Source: Streptoalloteichus hindustanus (GTDB lineage: Bacteria; Actinomycetota; Actinomycetes; Mycobacteriales; Pseudonocardiaceae). Taken from it: DNA of 64,000 bases. The notes under the pieces were generated by a model. It searched no databases. It saw only the letters and a program-made list of their open reading frames with translations, and was not told where the DNA came from. The position numbers were made by a program, and so were the translations under genes. Numbering within the stretch: the stretch's first letter is position 1; each line of letters opens with the position of its first letter. Of this stretch, positions 32,597 to 41,703 are shown one piece after another. The stretch spans positions 1-64,000 of the forward strand of contig NZ_FQVN01000014.1 of NCBI RefSeq assembly GCF_900129375.1. The letters run 5' to 3'.

Positions 32597-33715
32597 ATGA
32601 CGAACAACATCACTTCCACGGCCGTGCCGGAGGTCGCCGCCGGGCAGGACCGCCCGGAGCTGCGGGAGGCCATGCAGGCGTTCATCGATGCCGGTTTCGC
32701 GGGGATGCAGTTGCGCGTGCGCGACGAGCGGGGCGAGTGGGTGGGCAGCGCCGGGGTGCGGAAGCTGGGTGAGACCGCGAAGCCGCCGACGAACGGGCGG
32801 TTCCGAATTGGCAGCAACACCAAGACCTTCGTCGCGACCCTGGTGCTGCAACTGGTGGGTGAGGGCAAGGTCGGACTGGACGCGCCGGCGGCCGACTACC
32901 TGCCACAGTTCAATGTGGACCGACGGATCACGGTGCGGATGCTGTTGCAGAACACCAGCGGGGTGGTCAACCACACCGGCGACTTCTACGACGGGAAGGC
33001 TATCCCGGGACTCCCTTCGACGGGCCAGGAATGGGTGGACAACCGGTTCCGCACGTACCAGCCGGAGGAGCTGGTGCGGTTCGCGTTGTCCAAGCCGCTG
33101 CTGTTCGCGCCGGGGACGGACTGGAACTACTCCAGCACCAACTTCACCCTGGCCGTGCTGCTGGTCGAGCGGGTCACCGGCCACTCGTACGCCGAGGAGA
33201 CGCAGCGGCGAATCCTGCGCCCACTGGGGCTGGAAGGCACTGTGGTTCCCGGCGCCGACCCGGAGATCCCCGAGCCGCACGCCCACGGCTACTACCGTTA
33301 CCAGCACGCCGGTCAGTGGAAGGTCGTCGACGTCACCCGCCAGAACCCCTCTCTGCTGGTCGGCGGCGGTGACATGATCTCGACCACCCGGGATCTCCAG
33401 ACGTTCTTCTCCGCGCTGGTCGGCGGCAAGCTCCTGCCGGCCCCGCTGCTGGCCGAGATGTGCGAGCCGCACCCGAAGACCGGCTACGGCCTCGGGCTGT
33501 TCGTGGAGGACGCGGGCTGCGACGTCACCGTCCTGCGCCACAACGGCAGCACCCTCGGCTACGGGGCGTTGATGTACGGCACGCCCGACGCCAGCAAGAT
33601 CCTGACCGCCTCGATGACCGCCGGCGACGCCGAAACCGACCTGCAGGAGGAGTACCCGAAGGCGCTGGACAAGCTCCTCAGGGCGGTGTTCCGCACCGGG
33701 CAGGCCACGGACTGA
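32597..33715 (+). CDS. class C beta-lactamase/DD-peptidase-fold serine hydrolase (no signal peptide)
   Basis: The 372-residue protein of the Beta-lactamase (S12) family has Ser73-x-x-Lys76 in GSNTK, the tyrosine motif WNYSST and a third-motif region HNGSTLGY. S12 members are D-Ala-D-Ala carboxypeptidases, esterases or beta-lactamases. Unlike the paralogue at 47.2 kb there is no signal peptide from ATG 32597, so a cytosolic esterase or amidase role is more likely than cell-wall hydrolysis. The gene is monocistronic, ending at a strong hairpin. Confidence 0.85.
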   Translation: MTNNITSTAVPEVAAGQDRPELREAMQAFIDAGFAGMQLRVRDERGEWVGSAGVRKLGETAKPPTNGRFRIGSNTKTFVATLVLQLVGEGKVGLDAPAADYLPQFNVDRRITVRMLLQNTSGVVNHTGDFYDGKAIPGLPSTGQEWVDNRFRTYQPEELVRFALSKPLLFAPGTDWNYSSTNFTLAVLLVERVTGHSYAEETQRRILRPLGLEGTVVPGADPEIPEPHAHGYYRYQHAGQWKVVDVTRQNPSLLVGGGDMISTTRDLQTFFSALVGGKLLPAPLLAEMCEPHPKTGYGLGLFVEDAGCDVTVLRHNGSTLGYGALMYGTPDASKILTASMTAGDAETDLQEEYPKALDKLLRAVFRTGQATD

Positions 33716-33738
33716 CGCCGGTGGGCTCCACAGAGGAC

Positions 33739-33782
33739 TGATTCGGACCGGTTCGGACCGATCCGGACCGGTTCGGACCGAT
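33739..33782. repeat. short direct repeats before terminator
   Basis: Four tandem copies of a TTCGGACCG-like nonamer (two copies of a roughly 19-bp double unit). The repeat also forms CGGTCC-type hairpins. Function unknown. Confidence 0.5.
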
Positions 33783-33785
33783 GTG

Positions 33786-33826
33786 GGCGGCATCCGCCCC
33801 GACCCCCAGCCGGAGCGGATGCCGCC
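33786..33826. terminator. bidirectional hairpin terminator
   Basis: GGCGGCATCCGC and its exact complement around a 17-base loop, between the converging serine hydrolase and epimerase genes. Confidence 0.75.
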
Positions 33827-33864
33827 GTCCTCAGTGGATGATCAGCGCGGGGGCTGGCCGGGTG

Positions 33865-34779
33865 TCAGGCGGCGGTCAGCTCGTGGCGGATCCAGTCGAG
33901 CACGGAGGCGTGCTGGGGTGCCCAGCCCAGTTCGGCGCGGGCGCGGGCGCCGCGGACCCGGCTGTTGGAGCCCAGGGCGTAGACGGCGGGCTCGTAGCCC
34001 CACTCGGCGATCGCGGAGTCGATGTCCCACGGCTGGGCGGGGCCGAGGTTGAGGGCGTCCGCGATGGCCTGGGTCATGTCGGCGAAGGACGCCTCGCCGT
34101 TCTCGACGAAGTAGAACGAGCCGGCCGGCGCGTCGGCGAGGGCGCGCAGGTAGAGGTCGACCACGTCGTCGATGTGCACAGTGGACCAGATGTTGTGGCC
34201 GGGGCCGACGTGCCGGGCCACGCCGGAGTTCCTGGCCTGGGCGACGAGGCGGGGGAGCTGGACGCTGTCGCGGGCGATGCCCCGGCCGTGGCCGTAGATC
34301 AGGGTGTTGCACAGGACGACGGAACGGACGTTCTGGCTCGCGGCGTCGAGGACCAGGCGGTCGATGGCGACCCGGGGCGCCTTGTCCGGCGCGGGCTTCC
34401 ACGGGCCGTCGGGGCGGACGTCGTCCTCGGTGAACACGAGGTCGGAGCCCGCGCCCCGGGTGTCCTCGCCGACGATGCTCGACCCGCTGGTGTGCAGCAG
34501 GGGTTTGCCCGAGCCGGCCAGCGCGGTGGTCAGCGCCTCGACCGCTCCGCGGTGGTCGCTGTCGGCCGCGTTGATGACCGCGTCCGCCCGGTCGGCCTCG
34601 CGGGCGAGGACGGCCGCGTCGTCCAGCGTGCCCGCGACCGGCTCAACCCCCCGCTCCACCAGGGCGTGCGCCGTGTCCGGCGAGCGGGTCAGGCCGGCCA
34701 CCTCGTGGCCCTCGCGCACGAGCCGGGTGGCGATCGATCCGCCGATGTAGCCGGTCACTCCGGTCAGGAACACACGCAT
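33865..34779 (-). CDS. NAD(P)-dependent epimerase/dehydratase-family (extended SDR) protein
   Basis: The 304-residue extended short-chain dehydrogenase begins with the NAD(P) motif TGVTGYIGGSIA and has atypical-SDR features (LLHTSGSSIVGED, VDDVVDLY). Such proteins reduce or epimerise aldehydes, quinones and sugars; the substrate is not evident. ATG 34779 follows CGAGGAG. It diverges from a MarR gene at 34867 across 87 bp, the classical arrangement of a MarR-regulated stress or detoxification reductase. Confidence 0.85.
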   Translation of the reverse strand: MRVFLTGVTGYIGGSIATRLVREGHEVAGLTRSPDTAHALVERGVEPVAGTLDDAAVLAREADRADAVINAADSDHRGAVEALTTALAGSGKPLLHTSGSSIVGEDTRGAGSDLVFTEDDVRPDGPWKPAPDKAPRVAIDRLVLDAASQNVRSVVLCNTLIYGHGRGIARDSVQLPRLVAQARNSGVARHVGPGHNIWSTVHIDDVVDLYLRALADAPAGSFYFVENGEASFADMTQAIADALNLGPAQPWDIDSAIAEWGYEPAVYALGSNSRVRGARARAELGWAPQHASVLDWIRHELTAA

Positions 34780-34866
34780 CGTCAGGGCTCCTCGCAGTCC
34801 ATGCACGGCGAATATGTGCTTGTGCAGATACTGTTCATGCACGGATGGTCTGTCAAGCTGTTCCCC

Positions 34867-35346
34867 ATGCCGACACAGCACCGCCGACCCGTGATCCACC
34901 TGCCGACCCCGCTGGAGCGGCGGTGGCAGGCGTTGCGCCGCTTGCAGGCGCGGATCGACGACGCGGCGGAGCGCGCGTTGCAGGCACAACACGGCCTGTC
35001 GCTGTCGGAGTACCTGGCCCTGGCCGCGCTGGCGTTCTCCGACGACCACGGGCATCTGCGGCAACAGGTGCTGGCGGAGGCGATCCCGCTCAACCACAGC
35101 TCGGTCAGCCGTCTCGTCGGCCGGCTGGAACGCGCCGGGCTCAGCGAGCGCTACCTGTGCGAGTACGACCGACGCGGCGTCTACACGCAGATCACCGCGC
35201 AGGGCCGGGAACTGGTCGAGGTGGCCCGCGAGACCTACCTCCATGCGCTGCACGCAGTTCTGCGCGAGGCACGGGAGGATGCCGAACTCGCGCCCCACGC
35301 GGACCACCTCTTGTCACTGTCCAATGAGGACGGTGAGGTGTCGTAG
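34867..35346 (+). CDS. MarR-family transcriptional regulator
   Basis: The 159-residue winged-HTH protein has SEYLALAALAFSDD, the recognition region LNHSSVSRLVGRLERAGL and the wing RYLCEYDRRGVYTQIT. ATG 34867 is used; in-frame ATGs at 34837 and 34801 are alternatives because the ribosome site is weak. The 87-bp divergent region contains repeated ATGCACGG and TGTGCTTGTGCA sequences suitable as operator. It likely represses itself and the SDR gene. Confidence 0.8.
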   Translation: MPTQHRRPVIHLPTPLERRWQALRRLQARIDDAAERALQAQHGLSLSEYLALAALAFSDDHGHLRQQVLAEAIPLNHSSVSRLVGRLERAGLSERYLCEYDRRGVYTQITAQGRELVEVARETYLHALHAVLREAREDAELAPHADHLLSLSNEDGEVS

Positions 35347-35375
35347 GAACGCCACGTCATGCGTGGTGGTGGATC

Positions 35376-35762
35376 TCAGGCGGGCGACTCCGCCGCGTCG
35401 TAGACGGCACGCGCCTTCGCGATGTCGGCGCGGTGGTTCTCCGCCCAACTCACCAGCCCGCTCAGCGACGCGTGGAGCTCGCGCGCCATGGGGGTGAGGC
35501 TGTACTCCACCTTGGGCGGCACCGTCGGGTAGACCGTCCGCTCAAGCAGCCCGTCGCGCTCCAGCTTCCGCAGGTTCAGCGTGAGCATGCGCCGGCTGAT
35601 CCCCTTGATCGTGCGCTCCAGCTCCGTGAACCGCACGGGGCCGTGCGCCGCCGCGACGATGATGCCGATGCTCCACTTCCCCGCCACGTGGTCGAGGACC
35701 TCGGTGATGGGGCACGCCTCGGTCATGAGCTGCTCGGGCACATCGGTGTTACCCCGTGACAT
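35376..35762 (-). CDS. HxlR-family transcriptional regulator
   Basis: The 128-residue winged-HTH protein has the HxlR signature CPITEVLDHVAGKWSIGII (with Cys17), FTELERTIKGISRRMLT and the wing ERTVYPTVPPKVEYSLT. HxlR proteins respond to aldehydes, quinones or oxidants through the N-terminal Cys. It diverges from the MFS gene; the 81-bp gap has two GTTACA direct repeats (about 35791 and 35811), likely operators. Confidence 0.9.
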   Translation of the reverse strand: MSRGNTDVPEQLMTEACPITEVLDHVAGKWSIGIIVAAAHGPVRFTELERTIKGISRRMLTLNLRKLERDGLLERTVYPTVPPKVEYSLTPMARELHASLSGLVSWAENHRADIAKARAVYDAAESPA

Positions 35763-35843
35763 GAAAGTGCCTCCTTCCGCTGAGCCGCATGGTTACAGAA
35801 GATGGCCGCTGTTACAAAAAGTGCGCCATCGAACGGAGCAACC

Positions 35844-37319
35844 ATGTCCCGCGTCGGCTCGGAGGCCAGGAGATCCCCCTGGTTGGCGCTGTCCGTCCTC
35901 TGCATCGGACAGCTCATGATCATTCTGGACGGCACCATCGTGAACGTCGCGTTGCCGTCCATCCAGGACAGCCTCGGGTTCTCCGAGTCGGGCCTGGCCT
36001 GGGTCGTCAACGCCTACCTCGTGCCCTTCGGCGGGCTCCTGCTGTTGTCCGGCCGGCTCGGCGACCTGCTGGGCCGTGGCCGGGTCTTCGCCGTCGGCCT
36101 GGTGGTCTTCACGGTGGCGTCGCTGCTGTGCGGCCTCGCCCAGAGCCCGGCGGTGCTGCTGGGCGCGCGGTTCCTCCAGGGTGTCGGGGGCGCGGTGGCC
36201 TCGTCCGTGACGCTCGCGATGGTCGTGACCCTGTTCGCCGAACCCGGGCAGCGAGCCAAGGCCGTCGGCGTCTACAGCTTCGTCCAGTCGGCCGGCGGCA
36301 CGATCGGCCTGCTCTCGGGCGGAGTGCTCGCCCAGACCGTCGGCTGGCACTGGATCTTCTTCGTGAACGTGCCGATCGGTGTGGTCGCCACGGCCATGGC
36401 CCTCCGCGTCCTGGATGCCGGCCGGGGCGCCGGTCTCGACCGGAACACCGACTTCCTCGGTGCTGCCCTGGTGACGGCGGCCCTGACCCTGGCCGTCTAC
36501 ACGATCGTCGAGACGCCGAACCACGGTTGGGGCTCGGCACACACGCTGGTCCTGGGCGCGGGCGCGGTGCTCCTGCTCGGCGCGTTCCTCGTTCGGCAGG
36601 CCAGGGCGGCCAAGCCACTGCTCCCGCTTCGTCTCTTCCGCTCGCGCAGCGTCTCCGGAGCGCTGGGAACGCACACCCTGATGATTTCCGGGATCTTCGG
36701 CTTCCAGTTCTTCGTCGTGCTCCACATGCAGAAGGTCCTCGGCTTCGACCAGGTTCGGACCGGATGGGGCGTGGTGCCCGTGTCCCTCCTGATCGGACTG
36801 ATGTCCCTGTTCGTCGCGCCCCGCCTGATCGCCCGCCTCGGCGCTCGCACGGTCCTGCTGGTCGGCCTGGCGCTGCTCGCCCTCGGCCTGCTGCTCCTGG
36901 GCCAGGTCTCGGTCGACGGTGGCTACGTCACCGACGTCCTGCCCGCCACACTCCCGCTCGGCGTCGGGTTCGGCCTGGCGATGCCGGCGCTGGCCGGCCT
37001 GGCCATGTCCGCCGCCGCGCCCGAGGACTCCGGGATCGCCTCCGGCATGTTCAACACCGTGCAGCAGGTCGGCAGCGCGCTCGGCCTCGCGGTGCTCAGC
37101 ACGATGGCCGTCGCGCACACCGACACCCTGCTCGGCCAGGGCGAGCCGCCGGCGGTCGCGCTCACCAGCGGCTACCAGCTCGCGTTCCGGGTGGGTGCCG
37201 GCCTGGTCGTCGTCGCCCTGTTCGTGGCGGCCACGGTGCTGCGGTCGGCGAAGAACAGCCGCCAGCAGAGGGACGCGGAGCCGGCCCCGCGAGCGGAACC
37301 GGTGGGCTCCACCCGCTGA
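35844..37319 (+). CDS. MFS drug exporter, DHA2 (EmrB/QacA-like)
   Basis: The 491-residue protein has about 14 transmembrane segments and DHA2 motifs: LDGTIVNVALPSIQ in helix 1, GRLGDLLGRGRVF (loop 2-3) and GGTIGLLSGGVLAQ (antiporter motif C-like). It should export lipophilic drugs or dyes by proton antiport. ATG 35844 has ACGGAGC upstream; an in-frame ATG at 35802 would add 14 residues across the putative operator. Divergent HxlR control makes it an inducible efflux pump. It ends at a strong terminator. Confidence 0.9.
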   Translation: MSRVGSEARRSPWLALSVLCIGQLMIILDGTIVNVALPSIQDSLGFSESGLAWVVNAYLVPFGGLLLLSGRLGDLLGRGRVFAVGLVVFTVASLLCGLAQSPAVLLGARFLQGVGGAVASSVTLAMVVTLFAEPGQRAKAVGVYSFVQSAGGTIGLLSGGVLAQTVGWHWIFFVNVPIGVVATAMALRVLDAGRGAGLDRNTDFLGAALVTAALTLAVYTIVETPNHGWGSAHTLVLGAGAVLLLGAFLVRQARAAKPLLPLRLFRSRSVSGALGTHTLMISGIFGFQFFVVLHMQKVLGFDQVRTGWGVVPVSLLIGLMSLFVAPRLIARLGARTVLLVGLALLALGLLLLGQVSVDGGYVTDVLPATLPLGVGFGLAMPALAGLAMSAAAPEDSGIASGMFNTVQQVGSALGLAVLSTMAVAHTDTLLGQGEPPAVALTSGYQLAFRVGAGLVVVALFVAATVLRSAKNSRQQRDAEPAPRAEPVGSTR

Positions 37320-37328
37320 TTCCACATC

Positions 37329-37369
37329 CCGGTCCTCTCCCACGCGCCAGTCGTGGGGGAGGACCGGGA
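37329..37369. terminator. long hairpin terminator with T-run
   Basis: A 16-bp stem (arm CCCGGTCCTCTCCCAC, one G-T wobble) followed by CTTTTG, after the MFS gene and converging with the lanthipeptide operon. Confidence 0.85.
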
Positions 37370-37374
37370 CTTTT

Positions 37375-37388
37375 GTCCATTATGGACA
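37375..37388. repeat. TGTCCA..TGGACA palindrome
   Basis: TGTCCATATGGACA, a perfect 14-bp palindrome directly after the terminator; same family as 3512-3526 and 49758-49772. Confidence 0.5.
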
Positions 37389-37427
37389 CTTGATGTCCTT
37401 TCTCTCCTGCGGCTCGGGCAGTACGGA

Positions 37428-38525
37428 TCACAGAAGCCTGTGGAGTGCGTCTTCGGCCTTTCCCGCAGCTGTGGTAAGAGCTTGCGAGTGGTCTGTTGAG
37501 AGGCTCCCGGCGTCGAGCCCCGATGCGGCGAGCACGGCGTTGAGTTTCTGTCTTTGCGCATTGGTCAGCTGAGAGTGCGTCAGGCTGTGGTTCAGGACGT
37601 CGCGGGCGGCGTAGGCGTCGAGCATGGCCACGTCGGCGACGGCGTCCCGCAGGAGGGCAACACAGGGGCCGGTTCGGTTGCGGGCCAGGTCGAGTGCGGA
37701 CAGTCCGACCCGAGCCTGGAACGCGGCGGTGGCGGGGTCGGGTGGGGAGACCAGCGCCAGTGCCTCCCGCAGAGCGTGATCCAGCTCTGGCTGCGGCGTT
37801 GGTGAGGTCTGGGGCCGGCAGCTGATGCGCAGGAGGGTCGCGACGGAGTTTTCCCACGGCTCTGTGGGAGTGGTGGATTCGATCGTGGCGCGGGCCTGCT
37901 GGTCGAGGCCGCGTTCCATCAACGACATGATCACGATTTGGCGGCCGTCGAGGAGTCGGTTGCCGACTCCTCGGTGGGCGGTCATGGCTTCGGCGGCCTC
38001 GGTCCAGCGGCCGATTCGCGCCAGAGCCCTGGCACCGTCGACGAGAACGCTCACCCACAGTTCTTCGGAGATCTTTCGGTGGTCGGCCTCGGTGCGGATC
38101 AGTGCGGACAGGTCGACGTCGTGGCCGTGGATCGTGGCTGTCTCACGACGTTGGGCGGCACGGTACAGCCGCAGCAGCAGGTCGTAAGCACCCTCGCCGT
38201 TGCCCTCGCGGGTCAGCAGTCGCGAGATGTTGATCAAAGGCATGAGTGACATCACGGCGATGTCCGGTGAAAGGGTTCTGGCTTCGGCGAAGACTCGATG
38301 CTGTCTCCAGCACAGCTCGGCGGCCAGGTCGGGCATGCCGACGTCGGAGGCGATCAGCGCGGCGTAGTTGAGGACGCCGCTGGCGCGGGCCACCAGGTCG
38401 TGGTGGCCCGCGCCAGCGGGCTCGACGGTCAGCGCGGTGAGATGCGTGATGCGTTCGGCCAGCGGTAACCCAGCGGCCTTGGGGCGGCGCACCAGCGGGA
38501 TACGGCCGGCGATCGCGGGAACCAT
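37428..38525 (-). CDS. TPR-like helical protein at the end of the FxLD lanthipeptide operon
   Basis: The 365-residue protein is entirely helical with repeat-like units (LIASDVGMPDLAAELCWRQH, GRWTEAAEAMTAHRGVG). It resembles tetratricopeptide arrays such as those in the C-terminal halves of actinomycete XRE-TPR regulators, but has no HTH. ATG 38525 is four bases after the methyltransferase stop, with AGGAG inside that gene, so it is translationally coupled. It could be a scaffold, regulator partner or immunity-related protein for the lanthipeptide. Confidence 0.65.
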   Translation of the reverse strand: MVPAIAGRIPLVRRPKAAGLPLAERITHLTALTVEPAGAGHHDLVARASGVLNYAALIASDVGMPDLAAELCWRQHRVFAEARTLSPDIAVMSLMPLINISRLLTREGNGEGAYDLLLRLYRAAQRRETATIHGHDVDLSALIRTEADHRKISEELWVSVLVDGARALARIGRWTEAAEAMTAHRGVGNRLLDGRQIVIMSLMERGLDQQARATIESTTPTEPWENSVATLLRISCRPQTSPTPQPELDHALREALALVSPPDPATAAFQARVGLSALDLARNRTGPCVALLRDAVADVAMLDAYAARDVLNHSLTHSQLTNAQRQKLNAVLAASGLDAGSLSTDHSQALTTAAGKAEDALHRLL

Positions 38526-38529
38526 CGGC

Positions 38530-40587
38530 TCAGCTCCTGCGTGGCCAGTCGACGACCAGGCGGCTGTGGGGTTTGTCGATGACCAAGCGCGGGTCGGAGG
38601 GCGTCAGCTGGTCGCGGGCCTCGCCGACGGCCATGCGGAAGCTGGGTTCGGGTGCGTGGTTGCCCCAGCCGCGGTTCCACTGGTCGATTTCGGTGGCGAC
38701 CTGGTCGGCCAGTGTGGCGGCGTGGGGGCCGTGGCCGATGACCCCGATCTCCCAGTACCTGCCCCGCTCGTCGGCGCCTTCGCGGATGGTGAGGTAGGCC
38801 AGGGTGTCGCCGTGCAGGGCGGCCATGGATCCCCAGGCGAAGTGGGGGGTGAAGCCGGGGCGGGAGCCGGGCATGCGGGACAGGCCGTTGGGCAGCACGC
38901 ACGCCAGGTACAGGTACAGCCACTGCCAGGGGTCGCCCTGGCGGAACTTCACTCCCGAGTGGACCGTGACCTTCGGTTGGTCCAGGACGGTGCGGATCGC
39001 GTCGCGGTCCACGTTCTGCTCGCTGAAGGTCTCCAGGCGGACGTCGCCGTCACCGGTCATGGGGACGAGGGTGTGGATGTCGTCGCAGACGCCCTTGCGC
39101 AGGGGCACGAACGTCGCCATCTCGCACGAGACGGTCGTCCAGGTGTGGCCGTCGTGTTCGAAGGCGAAGCTGCGGGAGACGCTGCCGCGGATCCGCATCG
39201 GCAGGACCAGGCGCCCGCCGGGAGCGAGTTGGTCGAGAACTGTCACGGGGACGTCGCCGGCGCCGACGGTGAACTGGATGCGGTCGAAGGGGGCGTGCTC
39301 GGCGAGGCCGGCGGCGCCGTCGGCCAGCACCACGGACACGGTGGCGGCCCCGGCCCGCGTGAGGTTCTTCTCGGCGCGCTCGACGAGGTCCTGGTCGACG
39401 TCCACGGTCCACACGTGGCCGCCGGGGGCCACGAGGCGGCCGAGCAGGCACGCGTTGTAGCCGGTGGCGGCTCCGGCTTCGAGGATCTTGTGGCCGGGCT
39501 GGGCGCCCAGCTGCTCCAGTTGGGTGGCGACGATCGAGGGCGCGGAGATACACGAGACCATCTCGCCGGTTTCGTCGTGTTTGACGGGCACGGCGTCCTC
39601 GGCGTAGGCGGCCTTGAGGTCAACGCCGGGCAGGAACTGGTGGCGCTCGGTGTCCCGGAAGGCGGCGATGACCTCCGGGGTCCGCAGGTGTCCGCCGTCG
39701 ATGAGGCGCCGCACCAGTGCCTCGCGCAGGACGGTGGGGTCGGTGTCGGGGGACACGGTGATCTCCATTCGGGGGAGGTGAGGGGGCGATGTGGTTGGGC
39801 TCATGGGGAGGCACGTGAACGGTTCTTGTGTGTCTGCGAAGGCGATGTGGCGGCCCAGCCAGGCGGTGGCGGCCTGCTCGTGGGTGGGTACTGCGGCGCG
39901 GTTGAACGCGAAGATCGCGTGGTGGGCCAGCACCGCGCGCAGCCCCCGTCCCAGTCGTCCCTGGGAGGCCAGCTGCGTCAGCTGGCGCCCCGCATCGTCG
40001 AACGCGGCGACACGCTTGGCCCAGCCTGGCTCGGCGTTCGGCCGCTGGGCGGCATCGGCGTTCATCAGTCGGCGCATGGCCGCGACCGCCCGGTTGTACG
40101 AGCTGCCGGTGGGTGGGTCGACGGGTGGCCGCAGGGCCCCGACTTTCGCCCAGACATCGCCGATCTCGAACGGGTCCAGGCCGGCAGCCCGGTGCATGGC
40201 AGAGAGCAGCAGAACGCAACGTTCCCGGGTGTTCGGGGTGCCGGTTTCGGCCAGGGCGACACGACTGTCCACACAGAAAACCTCGTGCGCGATGTTCATG
40301 CCGTCGGGGCCGCCGAAGGCTTCGGTCTCCGGCTCGTAGACGCCGCCGACCCAGCCACTGGCCAACTCGTGGGCGACGAGCTTGTCCAGCAGGTCGGCCA
40401 CGGGGCGTTCGGTGCGTAGCCTCAGCCCGCTGTCCTTGCGCAGGAAGTGAAACCGCTGGTCCTGCAACCCGGAGCACAGCGCCTGCGCAGCTTGCGGGGT
40501 CATTCCGGCACCGCCGGGAAACGACACAGTGGCATGCCACCAGTCCCTCTCCGCGGTCATCGGAAGGCCCTCGTCGTCCTCATTCAT
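38530..40587 (-). CDS. SpaB_C domain fused to FxLD-system protein methyltransferase
   Basis: The 685-residue protein has two parts. Residues about 12-290 (DWWHATVSFPG, LQDQRFHFLRKDSGLRLR) match the thiopeptide-type/SpaB_C domain, which in class-I lanthipeptide pathways eliminates glutamate from glutamylated Ser/Thr. Residues about 320-685 are a PIMT-like O-methyltransferase (SAPSIVATQLEQL, motif I ILEAGAATGYNA) of the 'FxLD system' type, which in characterised relatives methylates an Asp side chain and leads to isoaspartate. The fusion therefore provides the elimination step missing from the short LanB and a tailoring step. ATG 40587 has AGGAGCGG upstream. Confidence 0.85.
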   Translation of the reverse strand: MNEDDEGLPMTAERDWWHATVSFPGGAGMTPQAAQALCSGLQDQRFHFLRKDSGLRLRTERPVADLLDKLVAHELASGWVGGVYEPETEAFGGPDGMNIAHEVFCVDSRVALAETGTPNTRERCVLLLSAMHRAAGLDPFEIGDVWAKVGALRPPVDPPTGSSYNRAVAAMRRLMNADAAQRPNAEPGWAKRVAAFDDAGRQLTQLASQGRLGRGLRAVLAHHAIFAFNRAAVPTHEQAATAWLGRHIAFADTQEPFTCLPMSPTTSPPHLPRMEITVSPDTDPTVLREALVRRLIDGGHLRTPEVIAAFRDTERHQFLPGVDLKAAYAEDAVPVKHDETGEMVSCISAPSIVATQLEQLGAQPGHKILEAGAATGYNACLLGRLVAPGGHVWTVDVDQDLVERAEKNLTRAGAATVSVVLADGAAGLAEHAPFDRIQFTVGAGDVPVTVLDQLAPGGRLVLPMRIRGSVSRSFAFEHDGHTWTTVSCEMATFVPLRKGVCDDIHTLVPMTGDGDVRLETFSEQNVDRDAIRTVLDQPKVTVHSGVKFRQGDPWQWLYLYLACVLPNGLSRMPGSRPGFTPHFAWGSMAALHGDTLAYLTIREGADERGRYWEIGVIGHGPHAATLADQVATEIDQWNRGWGNHAPEPSFRMAVGEARDQLTPSDPRLVIDKPHSRLVVDWPRRS

Positions 40588-40629
40588 GGCGTAGGCCGCT
40601 CCTCACTCATGCGACTCGGGGAGAACGGG

Positions 40630-41703
40630 TCAGGTGATCAGCAGTGCTCGGGTCCAGCCGGTGATGTTCGTGCCGTCCAGTGCCAGGTGCGCGCCGGCCC
40701 GGCCTTCCATGAACCCGGGCTTGGACAGCCGGTCCAGGTCGACGGCCAAGCGCGCGGTGAGGTCGTCGATCAAGGGTGTGAACCGGTTCGGAGCGGCACT
40801 GTCGTCGGCGACGGCACGAGTGACAGCCAGCAGGCCGGCCCAGCCGTGGCACAGCGAGGCGTCGCTGACCCGGCCCAGGTTGTCCGGGTCAGCGAGCGTG
40901 CACGTGATCATGTTCTCAGCCACGAGCCGACGGGCCTGGTGGCCCAGGGCGATCGCGGCCAACTGCTGGGCACGGGCGACGCCGAGCTGCCCATAGCACC
41001 AGGACGGACGCGCGGGCGCCGGCTTGGGTGGCTCGGGGGCGGACATCTGGTCGCGGGTGATCCAGTAGCGGCAGCCGTACCTGTCCAGCCAGTGTGAGAA
41101 CACCTCGATCGCGTCGTGCTGTCCCGGCACCTGCACGCCGCGCCGGGCGGCGAGGGACAGCACCGCCAGCGGGCCGGCGATGCCGTGCGCGACACCGTTG
41201 TTCCCGTGCCCGCCGGCCATCTCCTCACCGCCGGGGCCGGCCTCGGCCCACCAGCCCGGCAGCGTGCGGCCCCCGATCCGGACCGGCCGCGACAGGGAGA
41301 CCAGGTAGGCCAGCACCTCCTCCAGCAGCGGGGAGGGCGTGTCGCGGGTCAGCAGCAGTGCGCCCAGCCCGCCCAAACCCCGGATCAGGTCGAACTCCGC
41401 CAGATGCGGCAAGGTTCCGGAAGCCTGACGCCGACGGGCCGCGGCCAGTCGGGCGGTCACGATCCCGTCGACGGCATCACGGACCTCACGCCCGCCCTGC
41501 CGGACGCAGTTGAGCACGAACTCCAGTGCTGGGGCGCCGTGGAACATCGACGCGTTCCCTCCAGTGCTGACACCACCCGCGACCGCCTGCGCCAGGCTGT
41601 GTCGCGCGGCGATGAGATCCCCGCGCTCAAGGTGCAGTAGTGCCACACCAAGTGCCCCCTCGGACAGGTCCTGTGTCCTGGGCCGGGCCGCCGTCCCCGT
41701 CAT
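40630..41703 (-). CDS. lanC: LanC-type lanthionine cyclase
   Basis: The 357-residue protein has the LanC zinc ligands Cys236 (WCYGQLG), Cys285 and His286 (LCHGWAG) and the catalytic-region GVAHGIAG (His173). It cyclises dehydro-Ser/Thr residues with cysteines to (methyl)lanthionine. The length is slightly below typical LanC (about 400). The ATG overlaps the LanB stop (ATGA), so dehydratase and cyclase are coupled. Confidence 0.9.
   Translation of the reverse strand: MTGTAARPRTQDLSEGALGVALLHLERGDLIAARHSLAQAVAGGVSTGGNASMFHGAPALEFVLNCVRQGGREVRDAVDGIVTARLAAARRRQASGTLPHLAEFDLIRGLGGLGALLLTRDTPSPLLEEVLAYLVSLSRPVRIGGRTLPGWWAEAGPGGEEMAGGHGNNGVAHGIAGPLAVLSLAARRGVQVPGQHDAIEVFSHWLDRYGCRYWITRDQMSAPEPPKPAPARPSWCYGQLGVARAQQLAAIALGHQARRLVAENMITCTLADPDNLGRVSDASLCHGWAGLLAVTRAVADDSAAPNRFTPLIDDLTARLAVDLDRLSKPGFMEGRAGAHLALDGTNITGWTRALLIT

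Noticed and set aside
35793-37343. 516-residue antisense frame over the DHA2 transporter
   Set aside because: It is Gln/Glu/His/Arg-rich with no domain, a typical complement of a hydrophobic-protein gene.
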